From Pseudomonas amygdali (GTDB lineage: Bacteria > Pseudomonadota > Gammaproteobacteria > Pseudomonadales > Pseudomonadaceae), in assembly GCF_002699855.1 (NCBI RefSeq), contig NZ_LKBW01000299.1, forward strand, positions 1 through 64,000: 64,000 bases of DNA. Direction: 5' to 3'. Made by a program: the position numbers and the translations under genes. Shown here one piece after another: positions 17,776-26,567 of the stretch; position 1 is the first letter of the stretch; each line of letters opens with the position of its first letter. The notes beneath the pieces were generated by a model that saw only the letters and a list, made by a program, of their open reading frames with translations, had not been told where the DNA came from and searched no databases.

Positions 17776-19106
17776 ACCGTATCTTCAGCCTTGTTACGGT
17801 TCTTGGCTTCGATCCACTGCGCCATGTACTTGGTGCTCTTGTGGTGATGATGGCGAAGCATGGCGCCGGTGAAGTTCGCCAGACGATGCTCGGGCAACTG
17901 GTTACGAAGGGTCTGAATGCGCTCGATCAGGCTCGCACAGTGTTGCCGATGCTGGTAACGCGCCTGCAGCAACGCCAGCCCGGCGTTTTGCGCCTCTAGC
18001 CAGCGGGTCTGGTCTTGATAGAGTCTGACCGCAGCATCAGCGATGTCTTTCGGGTTATCGGCGATGACGCCAGGCCACTGCAGCCCGCCGCTCATGGCTT
18101 CTGCGCCGATCACAGTGGTGATTGACGGAGTGCCGCAGAGCATGGCATCCATCAATTTGCCCTTGATGCCGGCACCGAAACGCAACGGCGCAAGACAAAT
18201 GCGTGCTGATGACATGACCTGCAACGCATCTTCAGCCCAGTGCTTCACATGAAACCCTTGAGCGCCATTGTGCAGCGCTGTTGCCTTGGGTGGCGTGTAG
18301 GCACCGTAAATATGCAGCTGCGCTTCAGGCAATTGCTGACGGATCAGCGGCCAGAGTGCGGTTTTCATCCATAGCACCGCATCCCAGTTGGGGGCGTGAC
18401 GGAAATTACCTATGCTGAGGAAGTGCGCGCGTTCTGCAAAAGGCCGAACGCTGTCGGGAACGCCGTCAATCATTAGCGGACACCAGTGCAGCAGCGAGGC
18501 GGGCAGCCCAAACGAACCGGTCAGTAATGCCATTTCAACGTCGGATGTCATCAGGTTCAGGTCGCAGCGATACAACGATGCGACCTCGCGCTGCGCCAGC
18601 TCACTGGAGGCGATCTGCTTGAAAAGCCCCGGCGTTGAAGTGTCGCAAATATCGCTCGGATCACCCGCGGAATCGCTGTTCAGCGAGTCCTTCAACATCT
18701 GATGGCGTGCATGGCGCAGGCTTTGAAAATCCGACGTTTCCAGAATGCGCAGGGCGTCGGGGCATTGTTGCTCGACGCGCCAGCCGAACTGCTCTTCGAT
18801 CATGAACTGATCAAAAACAACGATATCGGGCTGCAATTTGCTGACAAACAGGTCAAAACTGCTGTCATTGAGCGCGATTCGTACTTCCTCGATGCCCAGG
18901 CTGACCAGATCGGCCCTATGTTCACCTTCAGTGGCAGGGCTGGCAAAGGTAATCTGCCAGTTCTGCTCGAGGAAGCATTGGATCAGTTGCATCATGTGCC
19001 CGCTGGCAGCCGAAGAGCGTGGCTCGGGCCATACGTAGCCGATGATCAATACACGTGTGGTGGCGTGCGTGTCGGTGTGACTGAAAGCAGCTTTGATGTC
19101 AGTCAA
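17772..19106 (-). CDS. Glycosyltransferase, GT4-like
   Basis: The 444-residue protein has the two-Rossmann layout of GT-B enzymes. VLIIGYVWPEPRSSAASGHMM opens the N-terminal half. The C-terminal half carries FLSIGNFRHAPNWDAVLWM, LHIYGAY, the donor-loop segment LAPLRFGAGIKGKLMDAMLCGTPS and TTVIGAEAM. It lacks membrane segments, so it acts on a cytoplasmic or membrane-facing acceptor that cannot be named. Its start overlaps the end of the response-regulator gene by eight bases, so the two are co-transcribed and translationally coupled. No other polysaccharide genes are nearby. Confidence 0.85.
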   Translation of the reverse strand: MTDIKAAFSHTDTHATTRVLIIGYVWPEPRSSAASGHMMQLIQCFLEQNWQITFASPATEGEHRADLVSLGIEEVRIALNDSSFDLFVSKLQPDIVVFDQFMIEEQFGWRVEQQCPDALRILETSDFQSLRHARHQMLKDSLNSDSAGDPSDICDTSTPGLFKQIASSELAQREVASLYRCDLNLMTSDVEMALLTGSFGLPASLLHWCPLMIDGVPDSVRPFAERAHFLSIGNFRHAPNWDAVLWMKTALWPLIRQQLPEAQLHIYGAYTPPKATALHNGAQGFHVKHWAEDALQVMSSARICLAPLRFGAGIKGKLMDAMLCGTPSITTVIGAEAMSGGLQWPGVIADNPKDIADAAVRLYQDQTRWLEAQNAGLALLQARYQHRQHCASLIERIQTLRNQLPEHRLANFTGAMLRHHHHKSTKYMAQWIEAKNRNKAEDTV

Positions 19107-19458
19107 GGATGCTTTTTACCTTGTCACGCAACTGGTCGATTGAAAAAGGCTTGCCGATCGAATGCATGCCTGGCGGCACATCGATGTTCTCGGAGTAACC
19201 GCTGGCGAACAGTACCGGCAATTGAGGCCGCAGTTCGATGACCTTTTTAGCCAACGCGGTGCCCTTCATGTCGGGCAACCCCTGATCAGTCATCAACAGG
19301 TCGATGTGCCTGGTATCGTCAACAACGAAAGTCAGGGCTGAAGTGGCGTCCTCGGCTTCCAGTACCTTGTATTCCAGCTCTTCGAGCACGTCGACAATCA
19401 GCATGCGCACAATGGCGTCGTCTTCGACCACGAGAATGGTGCGGGCTGTGTCCGGCAT
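19099..19458 (-). CDS. Single-domain response regulator
   Basis: A CheY-like receiver of 119 residues without an output domain. VVEDDAIVR provides the acidic pair, LLMTDQGLPDMKG the phospho-aspartate, and a KPFS segment the conserved lysine. The DQGLPDMKG, FASGY and IGKPF pattern is that of receivers attached to hybrid kinases such as the one at 26560-28590. AAGGAG precedes the start at 19458. It shares a transcript with the glycosyltransferase and is divergent from the CHASE3 kinase, so it may relay phosphate for it. Confidence 0.88.
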   Translation of the reverse strand: MPDTARTILVVEDDAIVRMLIVDVLEELEYKVLEAEDATSALTFVVDDTRHIDLLMTDQGLPDMKGTALAKKVIELRPQLPVLFASGYSENIDVPPGMHSIGKPFSIDQLRDKVKSILD

Positions 19459-19792
19459 TGTTGACTCCTTAAACCTGAAAAATGGTGATAGCGCAGACAG
19501 CATGGAATGCGATGCTTCCTTATTCCGGCAGCTCAGAGTAACCGAGCGCCGTCCTGTCCACTGTTGATACTGTCCCTGTATCAGTAAATAAAAACCGGGT
19601 GGAAGTTCAATCGGCGCACAAATACGGTGAATTGTGAGGGTGATTGATGGCTTTACGTAATGAACGCGATATGTGCGTGAGCTTATCACCGATTTATGTG
19701 TGAAATTTCAATCCTCTATGTCAGAAATAAGAGTGTTTTTCGTGGGTTTACGGCAAACTCTACGGTTTTGATCCACTCGTCAGGGATATTTC
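19459..19792. other. Divergent promoter region between response regulator and hybrid kinase
   Basis: The 334 bases hold no gene but two outward promoters are expected. On the minus strand GAACTT near 19600 is followed about 17 bases later by a CTGA element, a weak match to AlgU-type promoters. A palindrome TGATAC / GTATCA lies at 19565-19583. The right half is AT-rich. None of these is strong enough for a separate call. Confidence 0.35.
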
Positions 19793-22700
19793 ATGAATCG
19801 GACGTCTGTTGTCGATGAGCAACGCTTTCGAAAACTGCTGGGGCGTAACGTCGGCTTGCCATTGGGTGTGGGGGTACTGAGCGCCGTTTTCTTCATTTTG
19901 CTGATCAGTTATCTGCTCACGGCCATACAGTGGGTCGAGCATACTGACCGGGTGATCAATAACACCAACCGTTCGATGAAACTGTCGATAGACATGGAAA
20001 CCGGCATGCGCGGTTTTCTGCTGACCGGCGATCAACACTTTCTCGACCCCTATGAAATCGCCAAACCGTTGCTGGTTGCCGAGCTGGACGGACTCAAGAG
20101 TCTGGTCGAAGACAACCCGACGCAACAGGACCGGTTCAGGCGTCTGTCCACGATGCAGCAGGAGTGGAATGCGTTTGCTCAGGAGATGATCAATCTGCGG
20201 CGCAACAACGGCGACTATCAAACTGCTGTGCTGGCCGGACGTGGCAAGCGAATTACTGATCAGATCCGCACCGAGTACGATCAGGCTGTCGAAATGGAAC
20301 AGCAACTTCGGTTGACCCGTAACGCAGAGGTCACGCGCAGTACCATTCTTTCCGTCTGCCTGTATCTGATATTCGTGGTGATTGTCAGCGCTATCCTGGC
20401 GTATATCGGACGACGTGATTTGCTGTCGCTTTCGGCCACCTACAGCGAAAACCTCAGGCAGCAGGAAATCAATGCCGAGCGTCTGCAAAAAGTCGCCTGG
20501 TTGCGCAACGGTCAGAGCGAACTGGCCGAACAGGTACTGGGTCAGTTGACACTCAATATGCTGGGTCGAAACATCCTTCAGTTTCTGACTCATTATCTGG
20601 GCGCGTCGGTGGCGGCGGTCTATATTCGCCAGGATCACGGCGGCTTGACGCGTGCTGCTTCCTACGGTTTCTCTCGCGAACAGGAGCAGCAGGATCAGAC
20701 CATTCACAGCGATGAAGGCATTGTGGGGCAGGCCGCACAACAGGACCGGATCATCACGCTGGATGAACTGCCCGAAAACTACTTCAAAGTGGCTTCCGGT
20801 CTGGGTGAAGGCTCGCCGCGCAGCATAGTGGCAGTGCCTACCAGCAATGACGATCAGGTCAACGGGGTGATCGAGTTGGGCTTTCTGCGCCCGCTTACCG
20901 AGCAGGATCTAGAGTTTCTTGAGCTGATCGCGGACAACATTGGCACTTCGATTGAAGCGGCCCGTTATCGCCAGCGTCTGCAAGAGGTGCTGGCCGAGAC
21001 CCAGCAACTCAACGAAGAATTGCAGGTGCAGCAGGAAGAATTACGCACGGCCAACGAAGAGCTGGAAGAGCAGTCGCGTATTCTCAAGGAGTCTCAGGCA
21101 CACCTGGAAACTCAGCAGGCCGAGCTGGAACAGACCAACGAGCAGCTGGCCGATCAGAGTCAGGCACTGGCCGATCAGCGTGATGCGCTGGACCGCAACA
21201 ACGAGGAACTGAGCATCGCTCAGGCCGAGTTGCAGGCGCGTGCGGACGAGCTGCAGCGCGCCAGCAAGTACAAGTCCGAGTTCCTTGCCAACATGTCCCA
21301 TGAGCTGCGCACGCCGCTCAACAGTTCGTTGATCCTGGCCAAGCTGCTGGCCGAAAATCCGGGCGAAAATCTGACCGCCGAACAGGTCAAGTTTGCCGAG
21401 TCGATCTATTCGGCGGGTAATGACCTGTTGAACCTGATCAACGACATTCTGGATATTTCCAAGGTTGAAGCCGGCAAGCTCGAAATGCGCCCGGAAAACA
21501 GCAGCGTATCTCGCCTTGTCGAAGGCCTGCGCAGCATGTTCCAGCCGCTTGCCGCCGAGAAAAAGCTGGCGTTCACGGTCGACATACAGGCAGGCGCGCC
21601 GACCATGCTGTTCACGGACCGCCAGCGTCTTGAACAGATTCTCAAGAACCTGCTGTCCAACGCGATCAAATTCACCGAAGCGGGCGCCGTCAGCATGGTC
21701 GTTTCGCGCCAGCCGGGTGCAGGCATCGTGTTTATCGTGCGCGACTCGGGCATCGGCATCGCCGAGGAGCATCAGCAGGGTATATTCGAGGCATTCCGTC
21801 AGGCAGATGGCACCACCAACCGGCGTTATGGCGGTACCGGGCTGGGGTTGTCGATCTCCCGCGATCTGGCGGCATTGCTGGGCGGATCCATCAGTGTGAC
21901 CAGCGCGCCAGGGCAGGGCAGTATTTTCAGCCTGGTGTTGCCGGAAAGCTATGTCGAGCAAGGCCCTCAAGAGCCAGGCAATGAGTCTGCGGTCATGCTT
22001 GCGCCTCCCGCGCCTTCATTGCCGGTTCCTGCCGCGCCGGTCATCCAGCAGTCGGCCCCGGCCCCGGTGCCGGTGGAAACACCTGTAGCCGTGTTTGCCG
22101 ATGATCGTGACAAGGCACCGTTTCAGCGGCGCTGCATTCTGGTCATCGAAGATGAAGTGCGCTTCGCTCAGATCCTCTTCGATCTGGCCCATGAGCTGGG
22201 CTATGACTGTCTGGTCGCGCATGCTGCGGATGAAGGGTTCAACCTGGCGTCACGCTACACGCCGGACGCGATCCTGCTGGACATGCGCCTGCCGGATCAC
22301 TCGGGCCTGACCGTGCTTCAGCGTCTCAAGGAGCTGGCACCTACCCGACACATTCCGGTGCATGTAATTTCGGTCGAGGATCGCCAGGAAGCTGCGCTGC
22401 ACATGGGCGCCATTGGCTACGCCGTCAAGCCGACCACCCGCGAAGAGCTCAAGGATGTATTTGCCAAGCTGGAGGCCAAACTGACCCAGAAGGTCAAACG
22501 CATCCTGCTGGTCGAAGACGATGCGCTGCAACGTGACAGCATTGCTCGCCTTATCGGCGACGATGATATTGAAATCACTGCGGTGGGTTTTGCCCAGGAG
22601 GCATTGGACCTGCTGCGCGAGAATGTCTACGACTGCATGATCATCGACTTGAAACTGCCGGACATGCTCGGCAATGAGCTGCTCAAGCGCATGTCCACTG

Positions 22701-23311
22701 AAGACATCTGCGCCTTTCCGCCGGTGATTGTCTATACCGGGCGCAACATGACCCGTGATGAAGAAGCCGAGCTGATGAAATATTCGCGCTCTATCATCAT
22801 CAAGGGCGCACGCTCGCCTGAACGCCTGCTGGACGAGGTCACGCTGTTCCTGCACAAGGTCGAGTCGCAACTGTCCAACGAGCGACAAAAGATGCTCAAG
22901 ACCGCGCGCAGCCGTGACAAGGTCTTTGAAGCGCGCAAAATCCTTGTGGTCGATGACGACGTGCGTAACATCTTCGCCCTGACCAGCGCCCTAGAGCACA
23001 AGGGGGCAGTGGTGGAAATTGCCCGCAATGGTCTTGAAGCGATTGCAAAGCTCAATGAGGTCGAAGACATCGATCTGGTCCTGATGGACGTGATGATGCC
23101 TGAAATGGACGGTTACGAAGCCACCATCGAGATCCGCAAAGACCCGCGCTGGCGCAAGCTGCCGATCATCGCCGTTACTGCCAAGGCCATGAAAGATGAT
23201 CAGGAGCGTTGTCTGCAGGCAGGTTCCAACGATTACCTGGCCAAGCCCATTGACCTGGATCGACTGTTTTCACTGATTCGCGTCTGGCTGCCGAAGATGG
23301 AGCGCATTTGA
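19793..23311 (+). CDS. CHASE3-GAF hybrid histidine kinase with three receivers
   Basis: A 1172-residue inner-membrane sensor. A first membrane helix (about 22-46), a CHASE3 periplasmic sensor (NRSMKLSIDMETGMRGFLLTGD) and a second helix (about 182-206) are followed by a GAF domain (about 245-395) and a long Gln/Glu-rich coiled coil (395-490). HisKA has FLANMSHELRTPLNS with the phospho-histidine; the ATPase domain has DSGIGI and GGTGLGLSIS. A proline-rich linker leads to three receivers (about 780-900, 900-1020, 1045-1165) with LLDMRLPD, IIDLKLPD and LMDVMMPEMDG. It begins a cluster with CheR, CheB and further kinases. Confidence 0.93.
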   Translation: MNRTSVVDEQRFRKLLGRNVGLPLGVGVLSAVFFILLISYLLTAIQWVEHTDRVINNTNRSMKLSIDMETGMRGFLLTGDQHFLDPYEIAKPLLVAELDGLKSLVEDNPTQQDRFRRLSTMQQEWNAFAQEMINLRRNNGDYQTAVLAGRGKRITDQIRTEYDQAVEMEQQLRLTRNAEVTRSTILSVCLYLIFVVIVSAILAYIGRRDLLSLSATYSENLRQQEINAERLQKVAWLRNGQSELAEQVLGQLTLNMLGRNILQFLTHYLGASVAAVYIRQDHGGLTRAASYGFSREQEQQDQTIHSDEGIVGQAAQQDRIITLDELPENYFKVASGLGEGSPRSIVAVPTSNDDQVNGVIELGFLRPLTEQDLEFLELIADNIGTSIEAARYRQRLQEVLAETQQLNEELQVQQEELRTANEELEEQSRILKESQAHLETQQAELEQTNEQLADQSQALADQRDALDRNNEELSIAQAELQARADELQRASKYKSEFLANMSHELRTPLNSSLILAKLLAENPGENLTAEQVKFAESIYSAGNDLLNLINDILDISKVEAGKLEMRPENSSVSRLVEGLRSMFQPLAAEKKLAFTVDIQAGAPTMLFTDRQRLEQILKNLLSNAIKFTEAGAVSMVVSRQPGAGIVFIVRDSGIGIAEEHQQGIFEAFRQADGTTNRRYGGTGLGLSISRDLAALLGGSISVTSAPGQGSIFSLVLPESYVEQGPQEPGNESAVMLAPPAPSLPVPAAPVIQQSAPAPVPVETPVAVFADDRDKAPFQRRCILVIEDEVRFAQILFDLAHELGYDCLVAHAADEGFNLASRYTPDAILLDMRLPDHSGLTVLQRLKELAPTRHIPVHVISVEDRQEAALHMGAIGYAVKPTTREELKDVFAKLEAKLTQKVKRILLVEDDALQRDSIARLIGDDDIEITAVGFAQEALDLLRENVYDCMIIDLKLPDMLGNELLKRMSTEDICAFPPVIVYTGRNMTRDEEAELMKYSRSIIIKGARSPERLLDEVTLFLHKVESQLSNERQKMLKTARSRDKVFEARKILVVDDDVRNIFALTSALEHKGAVVEIARNGLEAIAKLNEVEDIDLVLMDVMMPEMDGYEATIEIRKDPRWRKLPIIAVTAKAMKDDQERCLQAGSNDYLAKPIDLDRLFSLIRVWLPKMERI

Positions 23312-23360
23312 ATGAGGGGTCACTGGCCGTGCTTTCCGGGGCGCAAAAACGGATGGCATC

Positions 23361-24182
23361 ATGCACCTTGATCGAAGCATAGAGATCGAGCTGCGCCTGC
23401 TGATAGAGGCTATCTACCTCCAGTACAGCTACGATTTCCGCGACTATTCCGGTGCGTCGATCAAGCGCCGCGTGATCCATGCGTTGCGTCAGTTCGATTG
23501 CGCGACCATCTCGGCCCTGCAGGAGCGTGTGCTTCATGACCCGGCAGCATTCATGCAGCTGCTGCAGATTCTCACCATCCCGGTGAGTGAGATGTTCCGT
23601 GACCCCTCGCACTTTTTGGCGATCCGCAACGAGGTCGTGCCGGTGCTACGCACTTATCCGTCGATCAAGGTGTGGATTGCCGGTTGCAGTACGGGTGAGG
23701 AGGTTTATTCAACGGCTATTCTATTGCGCGAAGAGGGGCTGCTGGAGCGGACCATCATTTATGCGACCGATATCAATCCCAGCTCTTTGGAGAAGGCCAA
23801 GCAGGGCATCTTTTCCATGGATAACCTGCGCACCTATACGGAGAACTACCGTAACTCGGGAGGGCAGCGCAATTTCGCCGATTACTACACGTCTGCCTAC
23901 GATTACGCGATCTTCGACAAGACACTGTGCGAGAACGTCACTTTTGCCGATCACAGTCTGGCCACAGATAGTGTATTCTCCGAAACGCAATTTATTTCCT
24001 GTCGTAACGTACTGATTTACTTCAACAAAAAACTTCAGGATCGAGCTTTCGGGTTGTTTCATGACTCGCTGTGTCATCGCGGCTTTCTGGCGCTGGGCAG
24101 TAAGGAAACCCTGGATTTCTCTGCCTACGGCGGGGCGTTCGAGACGCTGGTGAAACCCGAGCGGATCTACCGGAAATTATGA
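23361..24182 (+). CDS. CheR-type protein methyltransferase
   Basis: The 273-residue protein uses SAM to methylate glutamates, in chemoreceptors or, as the context suggests, in sensor kinases. The N-terminal helical domain is followed by the catalytic core with VWIAGCSTGEEVYSTAILL (SAM binding) and YATDINPSSLEKAK. FISCRNVLIYFNKKLQ completes the family signature. It starts 50 bases after the hybrid kinase and overlaps the CheB-like gene by four bases (ATGA), so it belongs to the same operon. There is no chemoreceptor gene nearby. Confidence 0.92.
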   Translation: MHLDRSIEIELRLLIEAIYLQYSYDFRDYSGASIKRRVIHALRQFDCATISALQERVLHDPAAFMQLLQILTIPVSEMFRDPSHFLAIRNEVVPVLRTYPSIKVWIAGCSTGEEVYSTAILLREEGLLERTIIYATDINPSSLEKAKQGIFSMDNLRTYTENYRNSGGQRNFADYYTSAYDYAIFDKTLCENVTFADHSLATDSVFSETQFISCRNVLIYFNKKLQDRAFGLFHDSLCHRGFLALGSKETLDFSAYGGAFETLVKPERIYRKL

Positions 24183-24793
24183 GAACCACCTTTGACGATG
24201 ACCTGTCCTGCGGCCCGTTGCCCGTGGTCGATGCTATTGTCGTAGGCGCGTCAGCGGGTGGTGTAGAGGCCCTGCTGAAAATATTCAGAAACCTGCGGCC
24301 GGGTTTAAGTCTGCCTATATTGATGGTGTTGCATTTGCCGGATGACCGGCGCAGCCAGTTGGCCCATGTATTCCAGAATCGCTTGGCGATCCCGGTCAAG
24401 GAAGCCGATGACAAGGAAGATATCGTGCCGGGGACTTTGTACGTTGCGCCAGCGGGTTACCACGTCTCGGTGGAGTCTGACTTTTCACTGTCATTGAGTC
24501 AGGAAGACAGGGTGTTTTACTCAAGGCCCAGTATCGACATTTTGTTCGGTTCGGCCGCGGATGCCTACGGCCCGCGACTGGCTGGCGTATTGCTGACTGG
24601 TGCCAATAATGACGGCGCACAAGGTTTGCTGCAGATCAAGAAGTATGGTGGTTTCACGGTGATTCAAGACCCCTCGCAGGCCCAGGCGTCGACCATGCCC
24701 GAGGCGGGCCTGGCGTTGCACTCGCCGGATTACCTTCTTTCCCTGAACGATATTGGCCGCTTGCTGGTCGAGTTGGAACGAACCGCATGTTAA
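24179..24793 (+). CDS. CheB-type methylesterase domain protein
   Basis: A stand-alone CheB catalytic domain of 204 residues, without the usual N-terminal receiver. The active-site serine lies in VGASAGGVEALL, a histidine in VLHLPDD and the aspartate in LTGANNDGAQGL. It would remove methyl esters set by the adjacent CheR. The missing receiver means that its activity must be set by partners, perhaps the neighbouring kinase that begins with a receiver. It overlaps the next gene by seven bases. Confidence 0.9.
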   Translation: MRTTFDDDLSCGPLPVVDAIVVGASAGGVEALLKIFRNLRPGLSLPILMVLHLPDDRRSQLAHVFQNRLAIPVKEADDKEDIVPGTLYVAPAGYHVSVESDFSLSLSQEDRVFYSRPSIDILFGSAADAYGPRLAGVLLTGANNDGAQGLLQIKKYGGFTVIQDPSQAQASTMPEAGLALHSPDYLLSLNDIGRLLVELERTAC

Positions 24794-25968
24794 GTGAAAT
24801 TCAGGCAAAACTGCTCATCGTCGATGATTTGCCGGAAAACCTGCTGGCCCTCGAGGCGCTGATCAAGCGCGGTGATCGACTCGTCTACAAGGCACTCTCG
24901 GCGGACGAAGCGTTGTCACTGCTGTTGCAGCACGAGTTCGCGCTGGCCATCCTCGACGTCCAGATGCCTGGAATGAACGGGTTCGAGCTGGCCGAGATGA
25001 TGCGCAGCACCGAGAAGACCAAGAGCATACCGATCGTTTTCGTCAGCGCTGCCGGTCGCGAGCTCAATTATGCCTTCAAGGGCTATGAAAGTGGTGCCGT
25101 GGACTTCCTGCACAAGCCGCTGGATATCCATGCGGTAAAGAGCAAGGTCAATGTTTTCGTTGATCTGTATCGGCAGCGCAAGGCCATGAAACTACAGGTC
25201 GAAGAGCTGGAGCGCAGTCGCCAGGAGCAGGAAGCCTTGCTCAAGCGTCTGCAGTCGACCCAGGGCGAACTGGAACACGCGATCCGTATGCGTGATGACT
25301 TCATGTCCATCGTTTCCCACGAGGTGCGTACGCCGCTCAACGGTCTGATTCTGGAGACCCAGCTGCGCAAACTTCACCTGGCCAAAGACAACGCTTCAGC
25401 GTTCACCATGGAAAAGCTGCGGGCAATGGTCGACCGTGACGAGCGGCAGATTCAGAGCCTTATCCGCCTGATAGAAGACATGCTTGATGTCTCCAGAATT
25501 CGTACCGGCAAGCTGTCTATCAGGCCGAGCCCGTTTGACTTGAGCGAACTGGTCTGTCAGTTGCTGGAAAGCTTTGCCGCACAGATTGCCGCCGCCGATT
25601 CGACGGTCACCCGGTTTGCCGAAGAGCCCGTGATCGGCGTCTGGGATGAGTTCCGTATCGAGCAAGTGGTTGCCAACCTGTTGACCAATGCGCTGCGCTA
25701 CGGTGCGCGCAAACCGATTGAAGTGCATGTGTACAGCAGGGAGGGCGAAGCCTTCATTGAGGTTCGGGATCAAGGCATCGGTATTACTGCTGAAAACCAG
25801 AAGCGCATCTTTCAGCAATTCGAGCGAGTATCGAGCAATCACGCTGTTGCCGGGCTTGGCCTGGGGTTGTTCATTTCCGATCAGATCGTCATGGCTCACG
25901 GCGGTCGTATCGAGGGGGAGAGCGAAGAAGGCAAGGGTTCCGTCTTTCGTATCTGCCTGCCTTTATAG
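24787..25968 (+). CDS. Receiver-histidine kinase (REC-HisKA-HATPase)
   Basis: A soluble 393-residue kinase with an N-terminal receiver (LLIVDDLPENLLALEALI; phospho-aspartate in LAILDVQMPGMNG; YESGAVDFLHKPLD), a short coiled coil and a kinase core (MSIVSHEVRTPLNGLI, then DQGIGI and GLGLGLFISDQIV). There is no sensor domain, so its input is phosphate on the receiver. Such proteins serve as relay or phosphatase steps downstream of hybrid kinases. It is translationally coupled to the CheB gene. Confidence 0.92.
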   Translation: MLSEIQAKLLIVDDLPENLLALEALIKRGDRLVYKALSADEALSLLLQHEFALAILDVQMPGMNGFELAEMMRSTEKTKSIPIVFVSAAGRELNYAFKGYESGAVDFLHKPLDIHAVKSKVNVFVDLYRQRKAMKLQVEELERSRQEQEALLKRLQSTQGELEHAIRMRDDFMSIVSHEVRTPLNGLILETQLRKLHLAKDNASAFTMEKLRAMVDRDERQIQSLIRLIEDMLDVSRIRTGKLSIRPSPFDLSELVCQLLESFAAQIAAADSTVTRFAEEPVIGVWDEFRIEQVVANLLTNALRYGARKPIEVHVYSREGEAFIEVRDQGIGITAENQKRIFQQFERVSSNHAVAGLGLGLFISDQIVMAHGGRIEGESEEGKGSVFRICLPL

Positions 25969-26031
25969 ATGACAGCTGCTGTCGATACAGGTGACAGCCG
26001 TTGGCGATGTAGATGATAGCCACTGGCAATC
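25966..26031 (+). repeat. Three degenerate 21-base tandem repeats
   Basis: Immediately after the REC-kinase stop, three imperfect units of about 21 bases follow each other, each built on GATGACAGC or a close variant followed by TGTCG, GTTGGCGATG or CACTGGCAATC. They precede the next response regulator. The function is unknown; slippage or a multi-site operator are possible. Confidence 0.45.
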
Positions 26032-26112
26032 AAGTTTAATCACACATCGGCGCAACCTCCCATGCATGCCGTGGTCGTAATGGCAGCTATTTATAAGATC
26101 AAAGGCAGTTCA

Positions 26113-26490
26113 ATGAGCGCTGATGCAGAAAACGTCGTATTAATCGTCGAAGACGAACCCCTGATCCTGATGCTTCTGGCCGATTATCTGTCTGGTGAGG
26201 GTTATCGAGTCCTGAAAGCCGAGAATGGTGAGCAGGCTTTCGAGATTCTGGCGACCAAACCCCACCTTGACCTGATGATCACCGATTATCGATTGCCGGG
26301 TGGTGTCTCGGGTGTACAGATTGCCGAGCCTGCGGTGATGCTTCGACCGGAGTTGAAAGTGATCTTCATCAGCGGCTATCCGGCGGAAATACTCGATTCA
26401 GGCAGCCCGATTGCGCTGAAGGCACCCATTCTCGCCAAACCGTTCACCATGGAAACGCTGCATTCGCGTATTCAGGAACTGCTGGCCTGA
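26113..26490 (+). CDS. Single-domain response regulator
   Basis: A CheY-like receiver of 125 residues with IVEDEPLILMLLADYL, the phospho-acceptor in LMITDYRLPGGVSG, FISGYPAEI and LAKPFT. It has no output domain and closely resembles the receiver at the C terminus of the next kinase. The start MSADAENV at 26113 is the most likely; in-frame ATGs at 26062 and 26080 lack better ribosome-binding sites. It is the last plus-strand gene of the signalling cluster. Confidence 0.85.
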   Translation: MSADAENVVLIVEDEPLILMLLADYLSGEGYRVLKAENGEQAFEILATKPHLDLMITDYRLPGGVSGVQIAEPAVMLRPELKVIFISGYPAEILDSGSPIALKAPILAKPFTMETLHSRIQELLA

Positions 26491-26544
26491 AGACGCGCTT
26501 TAACCGTCGAGTGAGCAGGCCGTCTTACAGGCCGGAGTCATGCA

Positions 26545-26567
26545 AAGCCTGAGCGTTTCTCAGGCTT
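26545..26567. terminator. Hairpin between convergent signalling genes
   Basis: AAGCCTGAG and CTCAGGCTT form a perfect nine-base stem around CGTTT. It overlaps the stop codon of the minus-strand hybrid kinase and lies 55 bases after the plus-strand response regulator. It probably serves both as a bidirectional terminator, although the U-runs are short. Confidence 0.55.
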
